A stretch of 64,000 nt of DNA. It comes from Pseudomonas sp. PH1b (GTDB lineage: Bacteria > Pseudomonadota > Gammaproteobacteria > Pseudomonadales > Pseudomonadaceae). Below are positions 52,876 through 62,534 of this stretch, one piece after another (within the stretch, counting starts at the first letter, position 1; each line of letters begins with the position of its first letter). The notes beneath the pieces were generated by a model, which saw only the letters and a list, made by a program, of their open reading frames with translations, was not told where the DNA came from and ran no database searches. The stretch lies in the NCBI RefSeq assembly GCF_000633395.1, contig NZ_AYMU01000009.1:124001-188000 (forward strand), written 5' to 3'. Made by a program: the position numbers and the translations under genes.

Positions 52876-54159
52876 ATGTCTCGTTCCGAAACCCTGTTTG
52901 CCAACGCCCAGAAACACATCCCCGGTGGCGTCAACTCGCCCGTGCGCGCCTTCAAGAGCGTGGGCGGCACCCCGCTGTTCTTCAAGCACGCCGAAGGTGC
53001 CTACGTCACCGACGAAGACGACAAGCGCTATGTCGACTATGTCGGCTCCTGGGGGCCGATGATCCTCGGCCACAGCCATCCGGACGTGCTCGACGCGGTG
53101 CGCAAGCAGCTGGAGCACGGCCTGTCCTATGGCGCCCCGACCGCCATGGAAACCGAAATGGCCGACCTGGTCTGCGCCATCGTGCCGTCCATGGAAATGG
53201 TGCGCATGGTCAGCTCCGGCACTGAAGCCACCATGAGCGCGATTCGCCTGGCCCGCGGCTTCACTGGTCGCGACAGCATCATCAAGTTCGAAGGCTGCTA
53301 CCACGGCCACTCCGACAGCCTGCTGGTCAAGGCCGGCTCCGGCGCCTTGACCCAAGGCGTGCCAAGCTCCGCCGGGGTCCCGGCAGCCTTCGCCAAGCAC
53401 ACCCTGACCCTGCCGTTCAACGACATCGGAGCCGTGGAAAAAATGCTCGCCGATGTCGGCCAGGAAGTAGCCTGCATCATCGTCGAGCCGGTGGCCGGCA
53501 ACATGAACTGCGTACCACCGGCACCGGGCTTCCTGCAGGGGCTGCGCAGTCTGTGCGACCAACACGGCGTGGTGCTGATCTTCGACGAAGTGATGACCGG
53601 TTTCCGCGTGGCCCTCGGCGGTGCCCAGGCCCATTACGGCGTGCCCCCTGACCTGTCTACCTTCGGCAAGATCATTGGCGGCGGCATGCCAGTAGGCTGC
53701 TTCGGCGGCAAGCGCTCGATCATGCAACACATCGCGCCCCTGGGCCCGGTCTACCAGGCGGGCACCCTGTCCGGCAACCCGCTGGCCATGGCCGCAGGCC
53801 TGACCACCCTGCGCCTGATCAGCCGTCCGGGCTTCCACGCCGAACTGAGCGACTACACCAGCCGCCTGCTCGAAGGCCTGCAACAGCGCGCCGATGCCGC
53901 CGGCATTCCCTTCGTCACCACCCAGGCCGGGGGCATGTTCGGCCTGTACTTCAGCGGTGCCGACGACATCGTGACCTTCGAGGATGTGATGGCCAGCGAT
54001 GCCAACCTGTTCAAACGCTTCTTCCACCTGATGCTGGAAGGCGGCGTGTACCTGGCACCGAGCGCCTTCGAAGCCGGCTTCACCTCGATCGCCCACGGCG
54101 AAGCCGAGCTGCAATTGACCCTGGATGCGGCAGAGCGCGCATTTGCTGCCTTGAAGTAA
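52876..54159 (+). CDS. hemL: Glutamate-1-semialdehyde 2,1-aminomutase
   Basis: This 427-residue PLP enzyme makes 5-aminolevulinate in the C5 haem route. The PLP lysine is Lys265 (STFGKIIGGGMPVGCFGG), at the same number as in E. coli. SSGTEATMSAIRLARGFTGRDSIIKFEGCYHGH and LIFDEVMTGFRVALGGAQ are conserved. It starts 33 bases after thiE and may be on the same transcript. Shadow frames opposite it are ignored. Confidence 0.98.
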   Translation: MSRSETLFANAQKHIPGGVNSPVRAFKSVGGTPLFFKHAEGAYVTDEDDKRYVDYVGSWGPMILGHSHPDVLDAVRKQLEHGLSYGAPTAMETEMADLVCAIVPSMEMVRMVSSGTEATMSAIRLARGFTGRDSIIKFEGCYHGHSDSLLVKAGSGALTQGVPSSAGVPAAFAKHTLTLPFNDIGAVEKMLADVGQEVACIIVEPVAGNMNCVPPAPGFLQGLRSLCDQHGVVLIFDEVMTGFRVALGGAQAHYGVPPDLSTFGKIIGGGMPVGCFGGKRSIMQHIAPLGPVYQAGTLSGNPLAMAAGLTTLRLISRPGFHAELSDYTSRLLEGLQQRADAAGIPFVTTQAGGMFGLYFSGADDIVTFEDVMASDANLFKRFFHLMLEGGVYLAPSAFEAGFTSIAHGEAELQLTLDAAERAFAALK

Positions 54160-54168
54160 GTGCTGTAC

Positions 54169-54197
54169 GACTGGCGTGGTGATGCGCTACGCCAGTC
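54169..54197 (+). terminator. Stem-loop after hemL
   Basis: GACTGGCGT, an 11-base loop and ACGCCAGTC form a perfect 9-bp stem, 9 bases past the hemL stop. The T content after it is low (ACGTGCTTTA). Confidence 0.5.
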
Positions 54198-54292
54198 ACG
54201 TGCTTTACTCGAACTTTTCTCCTGCCGAATCAGCAAAAACGCCCGAAACCACCGGATATCGCGGCCACGCAGCAGAAAAACGAGTAAAGACT

Positions 54293-54322
54293 TTGTAAGG
54301 TTGGCCCTGCTTATTTCATAAT
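54293..54322 (+). promoter_or_regulatory. Candidate promoter of the Sel1-repeat gene
   Basis: TTGTAA (54293-54298) and CATAAT (54317-54322) are 18 bases apart. They lie 59 bases before the ATG at 54381 and after the hemL stem-loop. Confidence 0.4.
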
Positions 54323-54380
54323 GCGCGCTTATTGGACCCCTCGCCGGGTCCGCGCGCCCCTCAGAGGTAAGTCGATTCCC

Positions 54381-54938
54381 ATGAACCGCACCGGCCGCGC
54401 CCTGACATTGGGCTGCCTGTTGCTCCTTCAGCCCCTGCTCGCGCACGCACAAGAAGCAGGCGGCAACTCGTTGTTGATCCCAGCGATGGGTCGCTGCACC
54501 CTCGATCCCCAGGCACAGGAACAGGCCGAGGCGCTTGCCGCCTGCCAGAAGGCCGCTGATGAAGGGGATGCCCAGGCGCAATACGAGCTGGGTGAGTTCT
54601 ACTATGAAGGCAAAGGCGCGCCGCAAGACCTCAATCAAGCCCTGAGCTATTTCGAGAAAGCCTCCCTGCAAGGCCATGCCCAGGCGCAATTCAAGCTGGG
54701 CACCATGTTCTTCCATGGCGAAGGCGTACCCGCCAACAACGTCCAGGCCTACATCGTGCTGAAGATGGCCGCGGTCAATGGCGCCGAAGACGCCCTGGAC
54801 ACCGCCGACGAAGTCGCCGAGCACATGCAGCGCGATGAGCTGGAAGTCGCGACCCAGGTCCTGGGGCAGATTTTCCGCAAGTACCTGATGGAACTGCAGA
54901 GCGCCGATGGGCGTTCGCCCTTTTCTCCCCTGCCATAA
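54381..54938 (+). CDS. Exported Sel1-repeat (TPR-like) protein
   Basis: This 185-residue protein has a signal peptide (GRALTLGCLLLLQPLLAHAQ). Two Sel1-like repeats follow (AQAQYELGEFYYEGKGAPQDLNQALSYFEKASLQGH and AQAQFKLGTMFFHGEGVPANNVQAYIVLKMAAVNG). The repeats usually mediate protein contact. The partner is unknown. Between hemL and miaB, P. aeruginosa also has hypothetical genes, so this is a conserved neighbour. A loose RBS-like GAGG is seen about 14 bases upstream. Confidence 0.85.
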   Translation: MNRTGRALTLGCLLLLQPLLAHAQEAGGNSLLIPAMGRCTLDPQAQEQAEALAACQKAADEGDAQAQYELGEFYYEGKGAPQDLNQALSYFEKASLQGHAQAQFKLGTMFFHGEGVPANNVQAYIVLKMAAVNGAEDALDTADEVAEHMQRDELEVATQVLGQIFRKYLMELQSADGRSPFSPLP

Positions 54939-54977
54939 ACCTCTGCGTCCCTGCTGACCGACGAGCCTCAGCCAGGC

Positions 54978-55304
54978 TTATTTTTCAGGCATTGGCATCG
55001 GGAATGGCATGACGTTGCTCATGCCCCGAGCTTCACTGATCTTCGGCGTACCCAGGCGCTCCACTTCATCGATGCGCACAATCGAATGCATCGGCACAAA
55101 GCTGCGCACCACGCCTTCGAACTGGGCCTTGAGCTTTTCCTCGCTCGGATCGACGACCACCTGCGTGCGCTCGCCAAAGACGAACTCTTCCACTTCCAGG
55201 AAACCCCACAGATCGCTCTGATAGATCTGCTTGGCGTACATTTCGAACACCTGGCCCTGGTTGAGGAAAATCACCTTGTAGATTGGAGCTTCACGTTTGG
55301 TCAT
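54978..55304 (-). CDS. DUF1820 family protein
   Basis: This 108-residue cytoplasmic protein begins TKREAPIYKVIFLNQGQVFEMYAKQIYQSDLWGFLEVEEFVFGE, the DUF1820 core, and ends in a Met/Pro-rich tail (MPFPMPMPEK). Its function is unknown. The ATG at 55304 is chosen over one 6 codons earlier. It is divergent from miaB. Confidence 0.88.
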   Translation of the reverse strand: MTKREAPIYKVIFLNQGQVFEMYAKQIYQSDLWGFLEVEEFVFGERTQVVVDPSEEKLKAQFEGVVRSFVPMHSIVRIDEVERLGTPKISEARGMSNVMPFPMPMPEK

Positions 55305-55438
55305 GGTGGGCGGGTAACACATCGGGGGACAAAAATAGGGCGCGAACTATAGCATAGCTACCCGATGCTCAGTGCTAGGAACCTGTGGGCATGGCCCCTA
55401 TAATGCGCGGTTCTTTGAATCACGTGATGACCCCGTCC

Positions 55439-56767
55439 ATGGCCAAGAAGTTATACATCGAAACCCACGGTTGCCAGATGAACGAGTACGACAGCTCGCG
55501 CATGGTCGATCTGCTGGGTGAACATCAGGCCCTGGAAGTCACCGCCCGCGCCGAAGACGCCGACGTCATCCTGCTCAACACCTGCTCCATCCGCGAGCGG
55601 GCCCAGGACCGGGTCTACTCCCAGCTCGGACGCTGGCGCGAGCTGAAGCTGGCCAACCCGGAGATGGTGATTGCCGTCGGTGGTTGCGTGGCCAGCCAGG
55701 AAGGCGCGGCCATCCGTGACCGAGCCCCCTATGTAGACGTGGTCTTCGGCCCACAGACCCTGCACCGCCTGCCGGAAATGATCGACACCGCCCGCATCAC
55801 CAAACTGCCACAGGTGGATGTCTCGTTCCCGGAGATCGAGAAGTTCGACCACCTGCCCGAACCGCGGATCGACGGCCCCAGTGCCTATGTCTCGGTCATG
55901 GAGGGCTGCAGCAAGTACTGCACGTTCTGCGTCGTGCCCTATACCCGTGGCGAAGAGGTCAGCCGGCCCTTCGACGACGTGATCGCCGAAATCATTCACC
56001 TGGCGGAAAACGGTGTCCGTGAAGTGACCCTGCTGGGCCAGAACGTCAATGGCTACCGCGGCCAGACCCACGACGGGCGCATGGCCGACCTGGCCGAACT
56101 GATTCGCGTGGTCGCAGCGGTCGACGGCATCGAACGGATTCGCTACACCACCTCGCACCCCCTGGAGTTTTCCGACAGCCTGATCCAGGCCCATGCCGAA
56201 GTGCCGGAGCTGGTAAAACACCTGCACCTCCCAGTGCAATCGGGCTCCGACCGCATCCTCGCGGCGATGAAGCGCAACCACACCGCCCTGGAGTACAAGT
56301 CGAAGCTGCGCAAGCTGCGAGCCGCAGTGCCCGGCATCTGCATCAGCTCGGACTTCATCGTCGGCTTCCCCGGCGAAACGGAAAAAGACTTCCAGCAAAC
56401 CATGAAGCTGATCGAGGACGTCGGTTTCGACTTCTCCTACTCCTTCGTCTATAGCCAGCGCCCGGGCACCCCAGCCGCCGACCTGGCTGACGAGACGCCG
56501 GAAGCGCTGAAGAAGGAGCGCCTGAATGCCCTGCAACACCGGCTGAACCAGCAGGGGTTTGAAATCAGCCGACAAATGGTCGGTTCTACCCAGCGCATCC
56601 TGGTCACCGACTATTCCAAGAAAGACCCTGGAGAACTGCAGGGGCGGACCGAGAACAACCGGATCGTCAACTTCCGCTGCGACAATCCCACGCTGATTGG
56701 CCAGTTCGCCGACGTGCACATCGACTCGGCGCAACCCCACTCGCTGCGCGGCTCGCTGCTCGCCTAG
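55439..56767 (+). CDS. miaB: tRNA-2-methylthio-N6-dimethylallyladenosine synthase
   Basis: This 442-residue radical-SAM methylthiotransferase modifies A37 of tRNAs that read UNN codons. Auxiliary-cluster cysteines are at about 12, 49 and 83 (THGCQMN, LNTCSIRE, VGGCVASQ). The radical-SAM cluster is C157, C161 and C164 (EGCSKYCTFCVVPYTRG). A TRAM domain ends the protein. The start MAKKLYIETHG at 55439 is used, not the earlier in-frame ATGs. A TATAAT box lies at 55399-55404. Confidence 0.97.
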   Translation: MAKKLYIETHGCQMNEYDSSRMVDLLGEHQALEVTARAEDADVILLNTCSIRERAQDRVYSQLGRWRELKLANPEMVIAVGGCVASQEGAAIRDRAPYVDVVFGPQTLHRLPEMIDTARITKLPQVDVSFPEIEKFDHLPEPRIDGPSAYVSVMEGCSKYCTFCVVPYTRGEEVSRPFDDVIAEIIHLAENGVREVTLLGQNVNGYRGQTHDGRMADLAELIRVVAAVDGIERIRYTTSHPLEFSDSLIQAHAEVPELVKHLHLPVQSGSDRILAAMKRNHTALEYKSKLRKLRAAVPGICISSDFIVGFPGETEKDFQQTMKLIEDVGFDFSYSFVYSQRPGTPAADLADETPEALKKERLNALQHRLNQQGFEISRQMVGSTQRILVTDYSKKDPGELQGRTENNRIVNFRCDNPTLIGQFADVHIDSAQPHSLRGSLLA

Positions 56768-56964
56768 GAACCGCTCGCCACCGAACCAGGCGGGCCGGGG
56801 CCTGGCGGACCAGTGACAGTGCCCAGCGGGCCGCCATCAGTGGCACGCCGGGGCGAGGGCAATAGCCCCCAGAGTCATTGCGCCGCATAAGAGCTTTCGC
56901 ACCCAGGCTGCTGGCGTTATCCTTGAATTCATCTTAATTGCCGTTGGGCGGCTAAAAAACGACC

Positions 56965-57972
56965 TTGAACGCACCCATAGAACCTCATCGCTTCATCCTC
57001 GAACCCTTCGAGGCTCGCCGCTTCGCCAATCTGTGCGGGCAATTCGACGAGCATCTGCGCTTGATCGAACAGCGCCTGACGATCGAGATCCGCAACCGCG
57101 GCAATCAGTTCGAACTGATCGGCGAACCCAAGCACACCACCTCCGCGGAAAATCTTCTGCGCCGTCTCTACCGGGAGACCAAGGGCACCGAGCTGTCGCC
57201 GGACCTGGTGCACCTGTTCCTGCAGGAATCCGCCGTGGAAGAACTGGATAACCCACCCGTCGCCGACGCCGCCGTGGCCCTGCGCACCAAGAAAGGCATG
57301 ATTCGCCCTCGCGGGCTGAACCAGCAGCGCTACGTCAAGGAAATCCTCGGCAACGACATCAACTTCGGCATTGGCCCGGCCGGTACCGGCAAGACCTATC
57401 TGGCCGTGGCTTGCGCCGTGGATGCCCTGGAACGCGAGCAGGTGCGTCGCATCCTGCTGGTGCGCCCAGCCGTTGAAGCCGGTGAAAAGCTCGGTTTCCT
57501 GCCCGGCGACCTGGCACAGAAAATCGACCCGTACCTGCGCCCGCTGTATGACGCACTGTATGAAATGCTCGGTTTCGAGTACGTCGCCAAGCTGATCGAG
57601 CGTCAAGTGATCGAGATTGCGCCGCTGGCCTACATGCGCGGCCGCACCCTGAACAACAGCTTCATCATCCTCGACGAAAGCCAGAACACCACCGTGGAAC
57701 AGATGAAGATGTTCCTCACCCGGATCGGCTTCGGCTCCACGGCAGTGATCACCGGTGACATCACCCAGGTCGACCTGCCCAAGGGCACCAAGTCCGGCCT
57801 GGCCCAGGTGATCAACGTGCTCAAGGATGTCCCAGGCATCAGCTTCACTCACTTCATGCCCAAGGACGTGGTGCGCCACCCACTGGTGCAACGCATCGTC
57901 GAGGCCTACGAGCGTTTCGAGCTCGACGCCGCCCAGGCTCCTGCCGACAGAGGCAACCGTCACGATGCTTGA
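56965..57972 (+). CDS. ybeZ: PhoH-like ATPase YbeZ
   Basis: This 335-residue protein has a small RNA-binding head and a PhoH P-loop domain: GPAGTGKTYLAVACAVDAL (Walker A), RPAVEAGEKLGFLPGD, IILDESQNTTVEQMKMFLTRIGFGS (Walker B) and TGDITQVDLP. It works with YbeY in ribosome and RNA quality control. The start codon is TTG at 56965; no ATG is near, and the ribosome site is weak. It overlaps ybeY by 8 bases. Confidence 0.95.
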   Translation: MNAPIEPHRFILEPFEARRFANLCGQFDEHLRLIEQRLTIEIRNRGNQFELIGEPKHTTSAENLLRRLYRETKGTELSPDLVHLFLQESAVEELDNPPVADAAVALRTKKGMIRPRGLNQQRYVKEILGNDINFGIGPAGTGKTYLAVACAVDALEREQVRRILLVRPAVEAGEKLGFLPGDLAQKIDPYLRPLYDALYEMLGFEYVAKLIERQVIEIAPLAYMRGRTLNNSFIILDESQNTTVEQMKMFLTRIGFGSTAVITGDITQVDLPKGTKSGLAQVINVLKDVPGISFTHFMPKDVVRHPLVQRIVEAYERFELDAAQAPADRGNRHDA

Positions 57973-58423
57973 GCTTGATCTGCAGCGTGCCAGCCAACAG
58001 CCGGCCCCCAGTGATGAACAGTTCCGCCAATGGTGCGAGCTGGCCCTGCGCCAGCGCACAGCCGACTCGGAGCTGACCATCCGCCTGGTGGACGAAGCCG
58101 AAGGCCGTGAGCTGAATCACACTTGGCGTCATAAAGATTACGCCACCAATGTGCTGTCATTTCCCGCCGACGTACCGGATGAGCTGTTGGATATCCCCTT
58201 GCTGGGAGACCTGGTGATCTGCGTTGCGGTGGTCGAACGCGAAGCCGCCGAACAAGGCAAGGAATTGCAGGCCCACTGGGCTCACCTGGTGATTCATGGC
58301 TGCTTGCATCTGTTGGGCTACGACCATATAGATGACGACGAAGCCGAAGAAATGGAAGCACTGGAACGAACGTTGCTTGCAGAGCTGGGTCATCCCGATC
58401 CCTATGCAGATGACGAAAACTGA
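57965..58423 (+). CDS. ybeY: Endoribonuclease YbeY
   Basis: This 152-residue zinc-dependent RNase matures 16S rRNA. The zinc site is HLVIHGCLHLLGYDHIDD, giving His-x3-His-x5-His. NHTWRHKDYATNVLSFPADVP and LGDLVICVAVVEREA are family blocks. GAGG stands 9 bases before the ATG. Translation is coupled to ybeZ. corC follows after 42 bases. Confidence 0.97.
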   Translation: MLELDLQRASQQPAPSDEQFRQWCELALRQRTADSELTIRLVDEAEGRELNHTWRHKDYATNVLSFPADVPDELLDIPLLGDLVICVAVVEREAAEQGKELQAHWAHLVIHGCLHLLGYDHIDDDEAEEMEALERTLLAELGHPDPYADDEN

Positions 58424-58465
58424 TCAACAACCCCCTGTAACAACCAAGGATTCAGAGCAATCGCT

Positions 58466-59305
58466 ATGAGCGAAGATCGATCGAGCAACGGGCAAAAGTC
58501 ATGGCTGGGCAAACTGACCCAGGCTTTTGCCCATGAGCCGAAAAACCGTCAGGAACTGCTGGAGTTGCTGCGCGAAGCCCATCAGAACAAATTGCTGGAC
58601 AGCGAGGCGCTGGCCATCGTCGAGGGCGCCATCCAGGTGGCTGACCTGCAAGTCCGGGACATCATGGTCCCGCGCTCGCAGATGATCAGCATCAAGGCGA
58701 CCCAGACGCCCCGGGAGTTCCTGCCCGCGGTCATCGACTCCGCGCATTCGCGCTACCCGGTGATCGGTGAAAGCCATGACGACGTGATGGGCGTCCTGCT
58801 GGCCAAGGACTTGCTGCCACTGATCCTCAAGGAAAACGGCGACAGCTTCAACATCAAGGACCTGCTGCGCCCGGCGACCTTCGTCCCCGAGTCCAAGCGT
58901 CTGAACGTGCTGCTGCGCGAGTTCCGCGCCAACCACAACCACATGGCCATCGTCATCGACGAGTACGGCGGCGTGGCGGGCCTGGTGACCATCGAGGACG
59001 TGCTGGAGCAGATCGTCGGCGATATCGAAGACGAGCATGACGTCGAGGAAGACAGCTACATCAAGCCCCTGCCCAGCGGCGATTTCCTGATCAAGGCGCT
59101 GACGCCGATCGAGAACTTCAACGAGTTCTTCGACAGCGAATTCTCCGATGACGAGTTCGACACCGTTGGCGGCCTGGTGATGAGCGCCTTCGGCCACTTG
59201 CCAAAACGCAATGAAATCACTGAAATCGGCGCGTATCGGTTCCGTGTGCTCAATGCCGACAGCCGACGGATCCATCTGCTGCGCCTGACTCCCATTTCCC
59301 GCTGA
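58466..59305 (+). CDS. corC: CorC-type CBS-domain protein
   Basis: This 279-residue cytoplasmic protein has two CBS domains (VRDIMVPRSQMISIKATQTPREFLPAVIDSAHSRYPVIGE and the second around MAIVIDEYGGVAGLVTIEDVLEQIVGDIEDE) and a CorC/HlyC transporter-associated domain at the end. It takes part in magnesium or cobalt homeostasis. It lacks the membrane DUF21 part, as does E. coli CorC. It is followed by lnt, as in most gammaproteobacteria. Confidence 0.95.
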   Translation: MSEDRSSNGQKSWLGKLTQAFAHEPKNRQELLELLREAHQNKLLDSEALAIVEGAIQVADLQVRDIMVPRSQMISIKATQTPREFLPAVIDSAHSRYPVIGESHDDVMGVLLAKDLLPLILKENGDSFNIKDLLRPATFVPESKRLNVLLREFRANHNHMAIVIDEYGGVAGLVTIEDVLEQIVGDIEDEHDVEEDSYIKPLPSGDFLIKALTPIENFNEFFDSEFSDDEFDTVGGLVMSAFGHLPKRNEITEIGAYRFRVLNADSRRIHLLRLTPISR

Positions 59306-59484
59306 GGGAAAGGCTCATCAGCCTTGCTGCGCACCGGACTATCGCCCTGGGATCTGCAACCCGATCCCGGGCGATAAACCTCGGAACGCGAGCGAATGGA
59401 ACAGCACTGCATGATCCGAAGCTCCTCTGAACCCCGACCACCATTCTCCTCGTGCCTTGCTCGGCACGACACAGGAACGAGCTG

Positions 59485-61020
59485 ATGAAACGCCTCTTGC
59501 AGCGCGCAACCCGTCCCGGCTGGCCCGGCAACCTGCTGGCCATGGCTGCTGGCGCCATCACCACCCTGGCCCTGGCCCCGTACAACATCTGGCCACTGGC
59601 GCTGCTGGCGGTGGGCATGTTCTATGCCGGGCTGCGCGAGCTGAGCCCACGCCAGGCCCTGGGGCGCGGCTGGTGCTTCGGCTTCGGCCTGTTCGGCGCC
59701 GGCACCAGCTGGATCTACGTCAGCATCCATACCTACGGCGGCGCGTCAGCCCTGCTCGCCGGCCTGCTGATGCTGGCCTTCATCGCCGCCATCGCCTGGT
59801 TCTTTGCCCTGCCGGCCTGGCTCTGGGCCCGCTGGCTGCGCCGCAACGAAGCCCCACTGGCCGACGCCCTGGCGTTTGCCGCCTTGTGGCTGGGCCAGGA
59901 AGCCTTTCGCGGCTGGTTCCTCACTGGTTTCCCCTGGCTCTACTCCGGCTACAGCCAGCTCGATGGCCCCCTGGCCGGGCTTGCGCCGCTGGGTGGCATC
60001 TGGCTGATCTCCTTCTCCCTGGCCCTGACCGCCGCGCTGCTCTACAACCTGCCACGACTGTTCAAGGCCGGACGTAAAGGCTTCATCGTGGCAGGCCTGG
60101 TACTGCTGGCTGCACCTTGGGCAACCGGCCTGGCACTCAAGGGCCACGCCTGGACCAGCCCTTCGGGCGAGCCGCTGTCGGTCGCGGCCATCCAGGGCAA
60201 TATCGAACAAAGCATGAAATGGGACCCGGCAGAGCTCAACGCCCAGCTGGCGCTGTACCGGGACATGAGCTTCGGCAGCAAGCGAGTGGACCTGCTGGTC
60301 TGGCCAGAAACCGCCGTTCCGGTGCTCAAGGAGTCGGCCGAGGGCTACTTGACGATGATGGGCAGCTTCGCCGCCGACCGTCACTCCGCCTTGATCACCG
60401 GGGTACCGGTGCGCCAGCTGGTGCACCATGAAAAACGCTACTTCAACGGCATCACCGTGACCGGTGAAGGGGATGGCACCTACCTGAAGCAGAAGCTGGT
60501 GCCGTTCGGCGAATACGTGCCTCTGCAGGAACTGCTGCGCGGACTGATCGACTTCTTCAACCTGCCGATGTCGGACTTCGCCCGCGGCCCGGCCGACCAG
60601 CCGCTGCTGCAGGCCAAGGGGTATCAGATTGCGCCATTCATCTGCTACGAAGTGGTCTACCCCGAGTTCGCCGCCGGCCTCTCGGCCCGCAGCGACCTGC
60701 TGCTGACCATCAGCAACGACACCTGGTTCGGCACCTCCATCGGCCCCTTGCAGCACTTGCAGATGGCCCAGATGCGGGCCCTGGAGGCCGGCCGCTGGAT
60801 GATCCGCGCCACCAACAACGGGGTCACCGGCCTGATTGACCCATTCGGCAAGATCACCGTGCAGATTCCCCAGTTCGAACGCGGCATCCTGTATGGCGAA
60901 GTAGTCCCCATGCACAACCTGACGCCTTACCTGCAGTGGCGCTCATGGCCACTGGTAGTGCTGTGCATTCTGCTGTTTGGCTGGGCCCTGCTGGCCAGCC
61001 GCATTGCCAAGACCGTCTGA
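59485..61020 (+). CDS. lnt: Apolipoprotein N-acyltransferase
   Basis: This 511-residue inner-membrane enzyme adds the third acyl chain to lipoproteins. Six N-terminal spans (about 12-210) lead to a periplasmic nitrilase-like domain. The catalytic triad is Glu275 (WPETAVP), Lys337 (KLVPFGEYVP) and Cys387 (FICYEVVYPE), near-identical in number to E. coli Lnt. A last span lies at about 488-506. The ATG at 59485 follows AGGAA; an upstream extension is rejected. Confidence 0.97.
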   Translation: MKRLLQRATRPGWPGNLLAMAAGAITTLALAPYNIWPLALLAVGMFYAGLRELSPRQALGRGWCFGFGLFGAGTSWIYVSIHTYGGASALLAGLLMLAFIAAIAWFFALPAWLWARWLRRNEAPLADALAFAALWLGQEAFRGWFLTGFPWLYSGYSQLDGPLAGLAPLGGIWLISFSLALTAALLYNLPRLFKAGRKGFIVAGLVLLAAPWATGLALKGHAWTSPSGEPLSVAAIQGNIEQSMKWDPAELNAQLALYRDMSFGSKRVDLLVWPETAVPVLKESAEGYLTMMGSFAADRHSALITGVPVRQLVHHEKRYFNGITVTGEGDGTYLKQKLVPFGEYVPLQELLRGLIDFFNLPMSDFARGPADQPLLQAKGYQIAPFICYEVVYPEFAAGLSARSDLLLTISNDTWFGTSIGPLQHLQMAQMRALEAGRWMIRATNNGVTGLIDPFGKITVQIPQFERGILYGEVVPMHNLTPYLQWRSWPLVVLCILLFGWALLASRIAKTV

Positions 61021-61066
61021 GCATGCTGGTCGGTGGCCCGGTTCCTTGCGAGCCGGGCGCCGGCTC

Positions 61067-61828
61067 TCAGCGATAGAAAAGCCGATAACCCAACTGGCCT
61101 ACCGCTTCATTGAGTAACTGGCCGCTCTGCCAGATCGACTTGAACTCCGGCATCCAGCCCCCCAGCGGGCGGGCGTTATCCACCCCCAGGAAGCCTACTG
61201 GCGCCGGCACCACCACAAACCCCGCCTGCTCGAAGCTCCACGCCGCGCGAGGCATGTGCCAGGCCTGGGTCACCACCACCACGCGCTTGACCCCCTGAGG
61301 CTGCAACACCTGCGCACTGAGCTGAGCGTTTTCCCAGGTGGTGCGGCTGCGGCCTTCCTGCCAGCGCACATTCACCCCAAAGTCGCCGAGCATTGATTCA
61401 GCCATCAGCGCCGCCTCGGTGGGCGGCGTGCCGTAATGCAAACCGCCACTGGTCAATATTGGCAGCCCGGAAGCCTTGGCCAATCGTGCCGCGTAGCGCT
61501 CGCGCTCAAGGCCCACCCCGGTAGGCTGGTCAGAACCCCAGGCCGGATCTCCCCGCTCACGGCCCGAGCCCAGGACCACGATTGCATCCGCCTGCTCGGC
61601 GAGGCTCGCCCATTGGCTCCGTGGCAGAGGCGGCAACTGTTCAAGCCCCCTGGCGCCCCACTCCACCATGACTGGCAGGCTCATCAGCCAAAAGCCGCCC
61701 AGCCCGAGGATAAAGCAGCAACGGGCCAGTCTGGGCCTTGAGCGCCGCAGGCACCAGGCAAGCAGAAGCAGCAGCAAGAGAATGCCGGGGGGGAGCAGTA
61801 ACTGTTTGATGAAATAGCGAAAAGGCAT
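61067..61828 (-). CDS. YdcF/ElyC-like DUF218 membrane protein
   Basis: This 253-residue protein has two N-terminal spans (LLLPPGILLLLLLLAWCL and CCFILGLGGFWLMSL) and a periplasmic DUF218 domain (ADAIVVLGSGRERGDP, LTSGGLHYGTPPTEAALMAESML, VVVVTQAWHMPRAAWSFEQAG). ElyC of E. coli affects envelope polysaccharide assembly. GGAG stands before the ATG at 61828. It is convergent with lnt. The exact role is unknown. Confidence 0.88.
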   Translation of the reverse strand: MPFRYFIKQLLLPPGILLLLLLLAWCLRRSRPRLARCCFILGLGGFWLMSLPVMVEWGARGLEQLPPLPRSQWASLAEQADAIVVLGSGRERGDPAWGSDQPTGVGLERERYAARLAKASGLPILTSGGLHYGTPPTEAALMAESMLGDFGVNVRWQEGRSRTTWENAQLSAQVLQPQGVKRVVVVTQAWHMPRAAWSFEQAGFVVVPAPVGFLGVDNARPLGGWMPEFKSIWQSGQLLNEAVGQLGYRLFYR

Positions 61829-61954
61829 CGAGCATCTCCAGAAGATGCCCGAAGCCTAAAGGGGATATCCATCCTGCAACAACCGATGCGAAGCAATTTT
61901 GCATTCGAGGCCCTCGGAAGCGGCCTCCATCGACCCAATGAAGAGTCCCTGGAT

Positions 61955-62275
61955 CTACTTGAACTGCCGGGAGCGGACCTTCACCGACTCCTTGACGGGC
62001 GCCTGATCCTTCAACCAAATGATCTTGGCAGAACGAGGCGCCTCCTGATTTTGCAGACTGCCCAGTACGTTGATCTGCATTTCCCGCTGGCTGCGCGCCA
62101 GGTAAGCCCTGATCAACTCGAACTCGGCATGACTCAAACCCCGTAGCTCCAACTCGACAGGCCGCTCATTGCGCAGTCGATTCGCAGTATTTACCGCATC
62201 CAGGGCTAGAGCCAGTCGATTCAGCAGCCTTTCATACACCTCCGGCTCTGTTACTTTTCGCTGCGATTCAAGCAT
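61955..62275 (-). CDS. Conserved-looking small protein, function unknown
   Basis: This 106-residue mostly helical, charged protein (VYERLLNRLALALDAVNTANRLRNERPVELELRGLSHAEFELIRAYLARSQREM) has no membrane span. AGGTG lies 6 bases before the ATG. I do not recognise a family. It lies between the YdcF-like gene (same strand, 126 bases downstream) and leuS (divergent, 259 bases). Confidence 0.6.
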   Translation of the reverse strand: MLESQRKVTEPEVYERLLNRLALALDAVNTANRLRNERPVELELRGLSHAEFELIRAYLARSQREMQINVLGSLQNQEAPRSAKIIWLKDQAPVKESVKVRSRQFK

Positions 62276-62534
62276 CCGTTCACCTCATCGAAGATAAGAC
62301 TCACTCCCCTTTTTCAGCTTAGCCGGGCCGCTGGAAGCAACGCGCCGCCGCGACCAACGGCCCGCTCGAGCAATCAGGGTTTCCCTCGGTAGAGCGCGGT
62401 CATGTATGCTACGGCGCTTCCTGTAACTCCACTTCCAGCTCCATCGGGCACTGCAATCGGCGTATTTGGCGCCATCACCACCCGACGTTGCGTTGAAGAG
62501 GATTAGGCCACCCCTAGTCAATACAAAAGTAGCC

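Noticed and set aside
52504..54114. A 536-codon minus-strand frame opposite hemL and thiE
   Set aside because: Shadow of two well-defined enzymes.
62276..62534. Possible leucine leader peptide or T-box before leuS
   Set aside because: No run of Leu codons in a short frame and no T-box word; only a plausible -10 box.
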